Source: Tepiditoga spiralis
Lineage (GTDB): Bacteria > Thermotogota > Thermotogae > Petrotogales > Petrotogaceae
Direction of reading: 5' to 3'
Assembly: GCF_014701195.1 (NCBI RefSeq)
Contig: NZ_AP018712.1
Location: 948,501 to 1,012,500, forward strand
DNA: 64,000 bases
Position numbers and translations under genes: made by a program. The notes under the pieces were generated by a model, which searched no databases, was not told the origin of the DNA, and worked only from the letters and a program-made list of their open reading frames with translations. Positions 53,519 through 62,312 of the stretch are shown one piece after another; position 1 is the first letter of the stretch; each line of letters starts with the position of its first letter.

Positions 53519-53890
53519 TTACTCTTTCGTTAATGTGTCTGATTTCTTTTTATCCAATGTCTTTTTTTCATAATAAAGGATAAAAATAGAAAAAGTTCCA
53601 AATAAAATTATTCCAATATTTAAAGCTGGTGGGGCATTTCCTGTTAATACACCTAACCATCCAAACCCATATTTAAGAAGTTCATAACCACCTAAAATAA
53701 TGCCTATTAAGGAACTTACTATTATATGAGATGATTTATGATACCATAATTTTATGTTTGAAAAAAATCCATAAAATCCAGTTAATGCAACTACTAACAT
53801 TGAAATAAAGTAAAAAGTATCATTTGAAAAGTTTATTATTGAAATAAATATTGAAAGTATTATTATTAAAAAAAGTAATGAGTTTTTCAT
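53519..53890 (-). CDS. Small membrane protein coupled to feoB
   Basis: The 123-residue product has four hydrophobic segments (about 5-22, 27-45, 58-75, 88-107) and a lysine-rich C-terminal tail. No family is recognised. Its start overlaps the feoB stop as ATGA, so it is translated from the feo operon and may assist iron transport, but nothing in the sequence proves this. Confidence 0.65.
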   Translation of the reverse strand: MKNSLLFLIIILSIFISIINFSNDTFYFISMLVVALTGFYGFFSNIKLWYHKSSHIIVSSLIGIILGGYELLKYGFGWLGVLTGNAPPALNIGIILFGTFSIFILYYEKKTLDKKKSDTLTKE

Positions 53891-55848
53891 AATATCATTC
53901 CTCCAACAAAGTAAACAAAGTTAGCAAGTATGTAAGCAACTATTGTTGTATAAAAAAAAGCAAATATTGGCCATTTATAACTATTCGTTTCAGCTTTAAT
54001 AGTTCCCAAAGTTGCAAAACAAGGAACATAACCAAGAATAAAAAATAATAATGAAATAGCAGAACGAGGAGTTAAAATAGCACTTAATGAGTTAGTTAAA
54101 GTTTCAGAATTAGAATTTAACAAAGTTGTATATGTTGAAACAACAACTTCTTTTGCAGCAACTCCAAATAAAAGAGCTGTATTGGTTATCCAATTCCATC
54201 CTAAATGCAAAGTTACTGGTTCAAAAAATCTACCGATAGAAGCAGCAAAACTTTTGTTTATATCAACTCCATTATTTGGAAAATAAGATAAAAACCATAT
54301 AAATATTGATGCAATTAATATAATTCCTCCAGCTTTTTCTAAAAAATGTTTACCTTTATGCCAAGTATAAAAAGTTAGATTTTTCATTGTTGGCATTCTA
54401 AAACGTGGTAATTCAATAGTAAAAGGAATATCTTTACTTTGAGTTACAAATACTTGTAATATTTTTGCAGATATTAATACCAAAAGTATACTTGATGAAT
54501 ATAAAAGTAGCATCACTTCAGCTGCATGTTTTGAAAAAAATGCACTTATTAATACAACATAAACAGGAAGTCTAGCACTACACGAAGCAAATGGAATACT
54601 TAAAATTAATGACAATCTTTCTTTTTTATTAGATATAGTTTTTGTAGACATTATTGCAGGTACACTACATCCAAAACCAAGAATTATAGACATAAAAGAT
54701 CTTCCACTTAAACCAAATTTTCTTACTAATTTATCTACAAGAAAAGCTGCTCTTGGCAAGTATCCAGTTTCTTCTAAAAATCCCATAAAGAAAAATAAAG
54801 CAAATATTTGAGGTATAAATACAAGTACTCCGCCTACTCCACCAATAATTCCATCAGATATTAAAGAAGATAACCAAGGTATTTTTATAAAATTTCTTGT
54901 TAAATCACTCAACCAACTAATTGCTAAATCCATTAAATCTGATAAAGGAGCTGCTACATTAAAGGTTAATGAAAACACTAAAAATAAAGCAAGAACATAT
55001 ATCATCAATCCAAGAACTCTATGGGTTAAAACATGGTCTAGTATATCCCTTGTTGACCAAGTACGACCATTAGATACTATACAATCTTTAATTAACGAAG
55101 ATATAAAATTGAACTTCCAATTGTTATACTCTTCTTTTAGATTTTTTAAATTAAATTCTTTTTTTAAAGAGTTTAACAATTCTTTAGGATAGTTAAAATT
55201 TTCTCCAGAAAATTCAATAAAATTTACTGCAAGCCATGAAGAAGTGTATGAATTATACTCGTGATATTTACTTATTTTATTTTTAAATGAATATATAAAA
55301 TCATTTATATTTTTTGTATAATTGAGTTCAAAACGTATGTTTTTTGTATTTTCTGAAACTTTATGTATTTCTTGTAATAACTTTGTTATACCTTTGACTT
55401 TTTTTGCTGAAGTTAATACAACAGGAATATTCAATGTTTTTGATATTATTTCTGGATTTATTATTTTTCCTTTTTCTTCTGCTTCATCTATAGAATTTAT
55501 TGCAAGTATAACTGGTTTATTCATTTCTATTAATTGCATTAATAGAAACATAGAACGTTCTAAATTTAAAGCATCTGCAACGACTACTATTGCATCTGGT
55601 GCTTCATTCAAAAAATAATCTCTTGCAACCCTTTCATCTTCACTTTGTGCTGACAATGTATATATACCTGGTAAGTCAATCAATCTAAATTCGTGATTTT
55701 GAAATTTGTATGAGCCTATTTTTTTTTCTACTGTAACTCCTGGCCAATTTGCTACATACTGTTTTGTACCAGTTAATAAATTAAATATAGAAGTTTTTCC
55801 AACATTTGGATTACCTATTATGGAAACTTCAAAGGCCACAGCCACCAC
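53887..55848 (-). CDS. feoB: Ferrous iron transporter FeoB
   Basis: The 653-residue protein has the N-terminal G domain: G1 GNPNVGKTSIFNLL, G3 DLPGIYTL, and an N-S-I-D in place of the usual NxxD. A helical dissociation-inhibitor region follows, then the polytopic membrane domain with two Gate motifs (one containing CSVPAIMSTK, the other CFATLGTIKAE). It imports Fe2+ across the inner membrane. The start is one of three nearby GTG codons inside the end of feoC; the longest is given. The operon order is feoA-feoC-like-feoB plus a small membrane gene, under a DtxR-like operator. Confidence 0.95.
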   Translation of the reverse strand: MVAVAFEVSIIGNPNVGKTSIFNLLTGTKQYVANWPGVTVEKKIGSYKFQNHEFRLIDLPGIYTLSAQSEDERVARDYFLNEAPDAIVVVADALNLERSMFLLMQLIEMNKPVILAINSIDEAEEKGKIINPEIISKTLNIPVVLTSAKKVKGITKLLQEIHKVSENTKNIRFELNYTKNINDFIYSFKNKISKYHEYNSYTSSWLAVNFIEFSGENFNYPKELLNSLKKEFNLKNLKEEYNNWKFNFISSLIKDCIVSNGRTWSTRDILDHVLTHRVLGLMIYVLALFLVFSLTFNVAAPLSDLMDLAISWLSDLTRNFIKIPWLSSLISDGIIGGVGGVLVFIPQIFALFFFMGFLEETGYLPRAAFLVDKLVRKFGLSGRSFMSIILGFGCSVPAIMSTKTISNKKERLSLILSIPFASCSARLPVYVVLISAFFSKHAAEVMLLLYSSSILLVLISAKILQVFVTQSKDIPFTIELPRFRMPTMKNLTFYTWHKGKHFLEKAGGIILIASIFIWFLSYFPNNGVDINKSFAASIGRFFEPVTLHLGWNWITNTALLFGVAAKEVVVSTYTTLLNSNSETLTNSLSAILTPRSAISLLFFILGYVPCFATLGTIKAETNSYKWPIFAFFYTTIVAYILANFVYFVGGMIL

Positions 55849-56065
55849 CGCCTTTTTCTTTATTTTTAGAGCATTTGTTTGCTAAAGGACATTCTGAACA
55901 AACTGATTTAACCTTATCTATACTTGAAAAATTAATTCCATTTGATATTAAAAATGGTATAATTATTTCTATTTCAGAATTTTTTAAATTAAATTTTTCT
56001 GAAATTTGATATAAGCTATTTACTTTTTTTTCTTTTATATAAGATATTACTTTGTTTATATCCAT
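55829..56065 (-). CDS. FeoC-like winged-helix protein with cysteine cluster
   Basis: The 78-residue protein has a winged-helix-like N-terminal part (VISYIKEKKVNSLYQISEKF, then SEIEIIIPFLISNGI). A C-terminal motif CSECPLANKC plus a glycine-rich CGL end matches FeoC-like Fe-S or iron-sensing proteins. It is placed between feoA and feoB, and overlaps the feoB start by 20 bases, with a two-base gap to feoA. It probably regulates FeoB stability or activity. Confidence 0.82.
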   Translation of the reverse strand: MDINKVISYIKEKKVNSLYQISEKFNLKNSEIEIIIPFLISNGINFSSIDKVKSVCSECPLANKCSKNKEKGGGGCGL

Positions 56066-56067
56066 TT

Positions 56068-56520
56068 TTAACCTTCTTTTTTACATATTATTTTTTTTGC
56101 TTGCCCTTTTCCTATGATAAAAATTTTATCTAAAGATTTTATAGTTATTTTCCCTTTGTTTTCTAAAACTTCAATTTCATTACCTGGTTCTATACCATTA
56201 TTTTTCATTTTATTTAAGAAAAATGGTCCGCCATTGCAAGATAAAACTTTATATTTTCCACATTTTGCATTTAAAAGAGGTATAATTTCTTCTGAAATTT
56301 CAACATATATTTTTGAAGCTTCACTCTTTCTAAGCATTATTTTATTGTCTTCAATTTTATAAACAAAAGGATCATTAAAAGGAGAAATATGTACTAATTC
56401 TATTTCCTTTCCTATGATTAATCCCATTGATATTAATCTTTCTTTTGTATCTTCATCTAGTTCATATCTTACAATTTTTCCACTGCACCCTTGTGTCATG
56501 CTACTTAAAGGTATAATCAT
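56068..56520 (-). CDS. feoA: FeoA protein with two FeoA domains
   Basis: The 150-residue product is twice the usual FeoA length. The first SH3-like FeoA domain (residues 1-75: SSMTQGCSGKIVRYEL, ERLISMGLIIGKEIELV, MLRKSEASKIYV) is followed by a second, more diverged one (KCGKYKVLSCNGGP, GIEPGNEIEVLENKG, IIGKGQAKKII). FeoA assists FeoB at the membrane. Ribosome site AAGGAGAG. The promoter and palindrome upstream suggest iron-responsive repression. Confidence 0.9.
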   Translation of the reverse strand: MIIPLSSMTQGCSGKIVRYELDEDTKERLISMGLIIGKEIELVHISPFNDPFVYKIEDNKIMLRKSEASKIYVEISEEIIPLLNAKCGKYKVLSCNGGPFFLNKMKNNGIEPGNEIEVLENKGKITIKSLDKIFIIGKGQAKKIICKKEG

Positions 56521-56566
56521 AAATATTCTCTCCTTAAAATTTTTTTATAATTAATACGTTAAATAT

Positions 56567-56601
56567 ATTTTATCACACTTAAAAAAATTAGTCAAGACTA
56601 A
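56567..56601 (-). promoter_or_regulatory. feo promoter with DtxR-like operator
   Basis: On the minus strand TTGACT (56590-56595) and TAAAAT (56567-56572) are 17 bases apart. The perfect palindrome TTAGTC-AA-GACTAA (56588-56601) covers the -35 box. Its TTAG...CTAA ends resemble DtxR/IdeR-family sites. Confidence 0.65.
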
Positions 56602-56619
56602 ACTTTTAAAAAATAAAAA

Positions 56620-56692
56620 AATAAAAAAATAAGGATGAGAAAAAGTCTCATCCTCGTATCGGGTGAAGGGGGATATCTTCAAAGAAATAATA
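56620..56692 (-). ncRNA. Candidate C-rich small RNA or 3' UTR with terminator
   Basis: On the minus strand a TATTAT box (56687-56692, preceded by TGTGA) is followed by about 30 bases containing CCCCCTTCACCC. A terminator with stem AGGATGAGA / TCTCATCCT (56632-56654) and a T7 run come next. The transcript would be about 55 bases. The C-rich part can pair with GGGGGAT-type ribosome sites. It may equally be the 3' end of the flavoprotein transcript. Confidence 0.35.
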
Positions 56693-56745
56693 TCACATTT
56701 TTTTTTAAAATTTGTATGATAAAAGTCATATTTTAATAAATAAAA

Positions 56746-58110
56746 TTATTTTTTTTCAATAAATTTTTTAATAACTTCTTCAACTCTTGGTTTACAAAAT
56801 GCACCTTGACATCTCCCCATTCCAGCTCTTGTTCGCATTTTTATAGCTTTTACAGTTTTAATTGGGATATTACGATTTAAAGTATCTAAAATTTCTCCTT
56901 CAGTTACTTGTTCGCATCTACAAATTATTTTTTCATTAGATGATTTTATATTTATTAAATTTTTAAGTTCTTTAGGGGTTAAAGTTTTTTGTTTTATAAT
57001 AGGTTTCCTATAAGGATTAAAATTTTTCTTTTTTTCTAAATGTATACTTTTTTTAAGTATTTCTAAAACATATTTAGCTATTGCAGGTGAAGACGTTAAT
57101 CCGGGAGATTCTATACCAGCTACATTTATAAATCTTTCTTTTGATTCTTCTATTATAAAATCACCCGTGTTTGGTGTTGGGCGTATACCAGAAAAAGTTT
57201 TTAGCTTTTTTTTCATATCAAAAAAGGGTACAGATTTTTTTGCTGTTTCTATTATATAAGTGAGCATTTCTTCAGAGGTCTTTGTATTTTCTTTATTTTC
57301 AACTTCCTCTGCATTAGGTCCTATCATTAAATTTCCATGATAGGTAGAAGTTACAAGTATACCTTTACCTTTTTTGGTTGGAACTTGAAATATTACATTG
57401 TTTACTATGCTTCCTGTTCCCTTTTCAAATAAAATATACTCACCTTTTCTTGGAATTATTTTAAATGTGTTTATTCCAAGCATTGAAGAAATTTTGTCTG
57501 CATAAACACCAGCAGCATTTATTAAATATTTTGTTTTAAAAGTTTTATTTTTGGTAATTACTTCAAAATGATCTTTGTACTCTTTAATAGCTAATACTTC
57601 AGAATTTAAAAATAATTCAGTTCCATTTTCAATAGCATTTTCAGCAAGAGCGATTGTGTATTCGTATGGAGAGGTAACTCCAACATCGGGACAATATAAA
57701 GCAAACATAACTTCTTTATTTATATTTGGTTCAATTTTTAATATTTCTTTTTTTTCTAATATTTTTAAGTTTTTAAGACCAAATTTTTTTCCATTTTCAA
57801 ATAAATTATTTAATTCTTTTAATTCATTCGCGTTAAAAGCTAATACTAAACCTCCTGTTTTTCTATATCCAAAGTTTAGTTCTTCGTTTAAACTTTTAAA
57901 CATTTGATTTCCTAAAAAACACAAATTACCTTTTAAGGATCCGAATTTTGCAGCATATCCTCCATGAACTATTCCACTATTTGCTTTTGATGCACCGTTA
58001 CTGACATCATCTGTTTTTTCTAAAATACAAGTATTTACATTATATTTACTCAATTCTCTAGCTATAGATGTTCCAATTACTCCAGCACCTATTATTAAAA
58101 AATCATACAT
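56746..58110 (-). CDS. FAD-dependent glycerol-3-phosphate dehydrogenase-like oxidoreductase with BFD domain
   Basis: The ATG at 58110 follows GGAGGTG. The 454-residue protein has the N-terminal FAD dinucleotide fold (FLIIGAGVIGTSIARELSK), ASKANSGIVHGGY near 46, a DAO core ending with FSGIRPTPNTGDFIIEES near 325, and a C-terminal BFD-like [2Fe-2S] domain with Cys residues in IICRCEQ and MGRCQGAFC. This layout is that of anaerobic GlpA-like or Thermotoga G3P-dehydrogenase flavoproteins. Partner genes glpB/glpC or an FAD/NAD oxidoreductase are not adjacent. L-2-hydroxyglutarate oxidase-type activity is an alternative. Confidence 0.88.
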   Translation of the reverse strand: MYDFLIIGAGVIGTSIARELSKYNVNTCILEKTDDVSNGASKANSGIVHGGYAAKFGSLKGNLCFLGNQMFKSLNEELNFGYRKTGGLVLAFNANELKELNNLFENGKKFGLKNLKILEKKEILKIEPNINKEVMFALYCPDVGVTSPYEYTIALAENAIENGTELFLNSEVLAIKEYKDHFEVITKNKTFKTKYLINAAGVYADKISSMLGINTFKIIPRKGEYILFEKGTGSIVNNVIFQVPTKKGKGILVTSTYHGNLMIGPNAEEVENKENTKTSEEMLTYIIETAKKSVPFFDMKKKLKTFSGIRPTPNTGDFIIEESKERFINVAGIESPGLTSSPAIAKYVLEILKKSIHLEKKKNFNPYRKPIIKQKTLTPKELKNLINIKSSNEKIICRCEQVTEGEILDTLNRNIPIKTVKAIKMRTRAGMGRCQGAFCKPRVEEVIKKFIEKK

Positions 58111-58198
58111 AAAAAACACCTCCAAATATATAATACCATAATATTAAGGTTGCATTTCATTTTTGATGAGAGTATAATAGTTCTTTAGGGGGGATAAA

Positions 58199-59482
58199 AT
58201 GAAAGAAATAATTGTAATGATTACGTTTTTTGTTGTAATGTATACTATAATAACTCATAAAATAAATAGAACTATTTCAGCAATGCTTGGAGCATTGTTT
58301 TTATTAATAATAAAAATTTTTCCAGATCAACTTATGGCAATAGAACATTATATTGACTACAATACTATATTTTTATTAATTGGAATGATGCTTTTTGTTA
58401 GTGTTATAAAAAAAAGTGGAATTTTTTCTTATATTGGAATACAAACATTAAAAATATTTGGTAAAAATGGTTATATGCTTTTTATTTCTTTAACGATACT
58501 TGTTGGACTTATTTCAGCATTTATAGATAATGTAACTACGATACTTGTTTTTATACCTATTACTTTTGCTATAACTGATGCTCTTAAAATAAATTATATG
58601 CCTTTTATACTTGGTGAAATATTTGCATCAAATATTGGAGGAACAGCCACTATAATTGGTGATCCACCAAATATAATGATTGCTTCTGCATCTGGCATGT
58701 CTTTTATAGAATTTTTAGGATCTCAAATGCCTATATCTGTAATAAATTTAATTGTAGCAGATATTTTTTTATTGATTGTGTTTAAAAAGGATTTATCAAA
58801 AAAGATAGATCATGATTTTGTAAAAAAATTTAATCCTAATGAATCTATACAAAATAAAATGCATTTTTTTATTTCGTCAGTTCTATTTTTAATTGTTGTT
58901 GTTTCTTTTTCTTTTCAACATCAAATTGATATAGAAAGTTCTATAATAGCATTGAGTGCTGGCTTTATTGCTTTAGTTACTATGGAAGAAAAAAATACAG
59001 AAGAAATTTTAAAGGAAATAGAATGGGAGAGTATATTATTTTTTATGGGGTTATTTTTAATAACTGGAGCTATGGAAGAGGTTGGTTTATTAGAAGATTT
59101 TTCTAAAATTTTAATAAGTTTTGCGGGACATTCAAGTAGAATGTTTGCTTCTTTCATGTTAGCTATTTCTGGATTGTTTTCAGGTTTTGTAGATAATATA
59201 CCATTTACTGCAACTATGATACCAGTTGTAAGAGATCTTCCAACAATGAATCCAGAAGTTTTTAAAAATTTGGATCCAATATGGTTTTCGCTTGCATTAG
59301 GTTCATGTTTGGGAGGTAACTTTACTCCAATAGGAGCTTCTGCAAATATATTAGGACTTGCAATGATAAAGCAGTTTAAAAAAGAAGAAGTAAAATTTTC
59401 ACATTTTATGTTGTATGGTGGAGCAATAGTACTTATGAATATAATTTTTTCTGAAATATACATAAATTTGAGATATTATTAA
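58199..59482 (+). CDS. ArsB/NhaD-type (ion transporter superfamily) permease
   Basis: The 427-residue protein has eleven or twelve hydrophobic segments and the two internally related halves of the ArsB/NhaD group. Motifs are ISAFIDNVTTILVFIPITFA near 100, SNIGGTATIIGDPPNIMI near 140, and repeat-side GFVDNIPFTATMIP near 320 with GGNFTPIGASANI near 378. Such proteins exchange Na+/H+ or export oxyanions; specificity is not evident. The ribosome site is the strong AGGGGGGAT. Its stop overlaps the convergent gene's stop by four bases. Confidence 0.9.
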   Translation: MKEIIVMITFFVVMYTIITHKINRTISAMLGALFLLIIKIFPDQLMAIEHYIDYNTIFLLIGMMLFVSVIKKSGIFSYIGIQTLKIFGKNGYMLFISLTILVGLISAFIDNVTTILVFIPITFAITDALKINYMPFILGEIFASNIGGTATIIGDPPNIMIASASGMSFIEFLGSQMPISVINLIVADIFLLIVFKKDLSKKIDHDFVKKFNPNESIQNKMHFFISSVLFLIVVVSFSFQHQIDIESSIIALSAGFIALVTMEEKNTEEILKEIEWESILFFMGLFLITGAMEEVGLLEDFSKILISFAGHSSRMFASFMLAISGLFSGFVDNIPFTATMIPVVRDLPTMNPEVFKNLDPIWFSLALGSCLGGNFTPIGASANILGLAMIKQFKKEEVKFSHFMLYGGAIVLMNIIFSEIYINLRYY

Positions 59483-59739
59483 TTTTCTTTTTTTAATTGT
59501 TCTAATACTTCTACAATAGTTTTTGTTACTTCGGTTTTGAATGATTGCGAAAGGATGGGGAGTTTTAATCTAATTTCTTCATCTTTTGTTTTTGCATACA
59601 AAGGTTTCCATTTTTTTACTACATTTTCAATTATTATTTTTCTTTGTTTAGTATCAATTGGATTAAATATCATAAATTCCTCAAAAATATCTATTATTAT
59701 ATCTTCCATTATATTGTGTTTTTTGTCATTACTTTCCAT
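59479..59739 (-). CDS. Small hypothetical protein
   Basis: The ATG at 59739, nine bases after GGAG, gives an 86-residue, charged, helix-rich protein (IDIFEEFMIFNPID, VVKKWKPLYAKTKDEEIRLK, TIVEVLEQLKKEN) without membrane segments or cysteines. No family recognised. A longer frame to 59787 lacks a ribosome site. It ends tail-to-tail with the permease gene. Confidence 0.5.
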   Translation of the reverse strand: MESNDKKHNIMEDIIIDIFEEFMIFNPIDTKQRKIIIENVVKKWKPLYAKTKDEEIRLKLPILSQSFKTEVTKTIVEVLEQLKKEN

Positions 59740-59862
59740 TTTTACAACTCCAATTATATTATACATAATTAATGATGATTTTAACAATACTTAATATATT
59801 TTAAAAAAAAATATGATAAAGTTTATGTACCTTAATAGGGTATATAAAAGAGAGGTGAAATA

Positions 59863-60117
59863 ATGAAATTTGTATTATATACTAATGATACTTGTGGAGT
59901 TTGTAAATCTTTAAAACCAAAAATAAAAGCTCTTTCTGAAGAAAAAAACATACCCCTTGAAGTTGTAAACGTAGAAGAAGAAAGAGAAAGAGCATCACAA
60001 AAATTAATATTCACAATTCCTGTACTTGCTTTTGAACACGAAAATAAAGAATATCAAAGATGGGTTAGAGTTTTTTCTGTTAATGACGTAAAAAATTATC
60101 TTGATAGAATACTATAA
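59863..60117 (+). CDS. Small thioredoxin/glutaredoxin-like protein
   Basis: The 84-residue protein has the thioredoxin-fold start FVLYTNDTCGVCKSLKPKIKAL with a C-G-V-C redox centre at about 11-14, and the cis-proline in FTIPVLAFEH near 52. It is a compact domain like NrdH or archaeal mini-thioredoxins and would reduce disulfides in the cytoplasm. The start follows AGAGGTG. The stop codon is within the terminator hairpin. Confidence 0.88.
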   Translation: MKFVLYTNDTCGVCKSLKPKIKALSEEKNIPLEVVNVEEERERASQKLIFTIPVLAFEHENKEYQRWVRVFSVNDVKNYLDRIL

Positions 60118-60150
60118 CAAATGGATAAGTATCCATTTGTTATTTTTTTG
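60114..60150. terminator. Bidirectional terminator overlapping two stop codons
   Basis: ATAACAAATGGATA and TATCCATTTGTTAT form a 14-bp stem with a two-base loop and a T7 run. It includes the stop of the thioredoxin gene and the stop of the convergent glycosylase gene. Confidence 0.9.
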
Positions 60151-60742
60151 ATACGAACTTATTTTCTTCAATATAAAATCTCCACAATTTATTTTTGTAT
60201 TCTTCAGCATAATCTATATTTATTCTTTTACTCTCTTTAATTTTGTTTGAAATACTTCCATCTATTATGAATAATTCTTTTCCTTTTATAAGATCATATC
60301 CATCAAAAGTTTTATCTATATTTAAAGCTTTACAGAGTTTTCCAGGTCCATTTGTTAAATCATATATTCTTTTTGATTTTATTTTTCTAAAAGTTTTAAT
60401 TGTGTTTAAATAATTTAAAGGTTCAACAGCTCGAATTAAAACAGCTTGTGGGATATCTTTTTTGTTGACTACTATATTTAAACAATTATACATTCCATAA
60501 ATTAAATAAACATATGAACATCCACCTTCTTTAAACATAGTTTCTGTTCTCTTTGTTCTTTTATTATTGTAAGCATGACTTGCTTTATCTTCTGGTCCCA
60601 TATAAGCTTCTGTTTCTACTATTTTACAAAGTATATATTTATTATTTATTTTTCTTACTAGTATTTTTCCAAGTAAGCTTTTAGAAACCGTTATACCATC
60701 TTGCATATAAAAACTTTTATCTAAAGGCTTATACAATATCAT
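60140..60742 (-). CDS. DNA-3-methyladenine glycosylase (AAG/MPG family)
   Basis: The 200-residue enzyme matches the AAG family: VSKSLLGKILVRK near 20, the catalytic Glu region KIVETEAYMGPEDKASHAY near 42, SYVYLIYGMYNCLNIV near 76 and LTNGPGKLCKALNI near 128. It removes alkylated purines such as 3-methyladenine in base-excision repair. The start overlaps the ComM-like gene by 14 bases, so they form an operon. Confidence 0.94.
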   Translation of the reverse strand: MILYKPLDKSFYMQDGITVSKSLLGKILVRKINNKYILCKIVETEAYMGPEDKASHAYNNKRTKRTETMFKEGGCSYVYLIYGMYNCLNIVVNKKDIPQAVLIRAVEPLNYLNTIKTFRKIKSKRIYDLTNGPGKLCKALNIDKTFDGYDLIKGKELFIIDGSISNKIKESKRINIDYAEEYKNKLWRFYIEENKFVSKK

Positions 60743-62222
60743 TCCCCCTATAATTTAAAGCTTCAGATATATGAGATATTTCTATTGTTTTTGATTCAAA
60801 GGAATCTGCTACAGTTCTTGAAACTCTTAGTACTCTATTGACAGATCTTGCAGTTAATTTGAGTTTTAGTGCAGAATTTTTTAAAAAATCTTCTGCTTTT
60901 TCAGATATATTTAAAAATTGTTTTAGTTCGGAATTAGAAAGCTTACCATTTAACTTTCCTTGTCTATTAATTTGTATTTTTGAAGTTCTTGAAACTCTTT
61001 CTTTTATTTTTTTAGAACTTTCAGAATAAGATTTTGACATTAGTTCACTTATTTTAACTCTTGGAACATTTATTTTTAAATCTATTCTATCTAATATTGG
61101 ACCTGATATTTTTTTATTATAGTTTAAAATTTGAACCATTGAACATGTACATTCTTTTTCTTTATCACCATAATAACCACATGGACATGGATTTTGTGCA
61201 GCTACTAACATAAATTTTGCTGGATATTTTGCTACTCCTTTGGAACGGGTTATTGTAACAAAACCATCCTCTAAAGGTTGTCTTAATCCTTCTATAACAT
61301 TGCTTTTAAATTCTGGAAATTCATCCATGAACAAAACTCCATTGTGTGAAAGACTTATTTCTCCTGGTTTGGGATTAGAACCTCCACCTATTATTGAAAC
61401 ATCAGATGCCGTATGATGTGGTGACCTAAAAGGTCTATTATTTATAACTGTATTCATATAGCCAGATACTGAGTATATTTTTGTAGATTCAATTATTTCA
61501 GATTTAGTCATTTCTGGTAAAATAGAAGGAATTCGTCTTGCTATCATTGTTTTACCAGAACCTGGAGAGCCAATCATTAATATATTATGAAATCCACTTG
61601 CGGCTATTTCAGCTGCTCTTTTAACCAACATTTGACCTTTTATTTCAGAAAAATCTAATTCATGTTTTTTGATGCTATTTTTAGTGATTTTTGGGATATA
61701 AGTTTCTGGAGAATTGTATAAGCGTTCAATATCATTCAAATGATCTATTGTAAAAACATCGTTTTTTATAAAAGAACTTTCTTCTTGATTTTTTCTGGGG
61801 ATTATAAATTTAGCATTTTTGTTTTTTTCCTTTATTGACATTAAAAATAATGTTATACCCATGACAGGTCTTATTTCTCCATTTAAACCTAATTCTCCAA
61901 ATAAGTAAAAATTTTCATCTAATTTTTTTATTTGAGAAGAAGCTTCTAATAAAGAAACTGCAATTGGTAAATCAAAATGAGTTCCTTCTTTTCTTATGTT
62001 AGAAGGAGAGAGATTTGAAACTATTTTTCCATTTGGAACATTATAACCTGAATTTCTTATTGCACTTATTACTCGTTTTTCGCTTTCTAAAATAGAAGTT
62101 GTAGGCATTCCAACTATTTTAAAAGTTTGAATAGTAGATCTAGAGTTTATATCAATTTCAACCAAAGTTTCTTCGACATTAAATCCATTTACACTTCCTG
62201 TTTTTATTTTTGAGTACTTCAC
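60729..62222 (-). CDS. comM: YifB/ComM family Mg-chelatase-like AAA+ ATPase
   Basis: The GTG at 62222, five bases after GAGGTGG, gives a 497-residue protein. The N-terminal lon-protease-like domain (VNGFNVEETLVEIDINS, IVSNLSPSNIRKEGTHFDLP) precedes the AAA+ module: Walker A MIGSPGSGKTMIARRIPSIL near 215, FRSPHHTASDVSIIGGGSNP, Walker B GVLFMDEFPEF near 290 and a zinc-like CPCGYYGDKEKECTC. In ComM this hexameric helicase promotes branch migration during natural transformation. A comEC homologue is in the window, which makes natural transformation possible. It is cotranscribed with the glycosylase gene. Confidence 0.93.
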   Translation of the reverse strand: MKYSKIKTGSVNGFNVEETLVEIDINSRSTIQTFKIVGMPTTSILESEKRVISAIRNSGYNVPNGKIVSNLSPSNIRKEGTHFDLPIAVSLLEASSQIKKLDENFYLFGELGLNGEIRPVMGITLFLMSIKEKNKNAKFIIPRKNQEESSFIKNDVFTIDHLNDIERLYNSPETYIPKITKNSIKKHELDFSEIKGQMLVKRAAEIAASGFHNILMIGSPGSGKTMIARRIPSILPEMTKSEIIESTKIYSVSGYMNTVINNRPFRSPHHTASDVSIIGGGSNPKPGEISLSHNGVLFMDEFPEFKSNVIEGLRQPLEDGFVTITRSKGVAKYPAKFMLVAAQNPCPCGYYGDKEKECTCSMVQILNYNKKISGPILDRIDLKINVPRVKISELMSKSYSESSKKIKERVSRTSKIQINRQGKLNGKLSNSELKQFLNISEKAEDFLKNSALKLKLTARSVNRVLRVSRTVADSFESKTIEISHISEALNYRGNDIV

Positions 62223-62312
62223 AAAAACCACCTCAATTATAATAAATAATAAGATTTGTTGTTTAGATTTTACTATATAAAACTTAGTTTATTATATTAT
62301 TTATTGAAAGAA

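Noticed and set aside
58921-59463. 180-codon minus-strand frame inside the ArsB/NhaD-type gene
   Set aside because: Antisense shadow; the plus-strand product carries clear family motifs.
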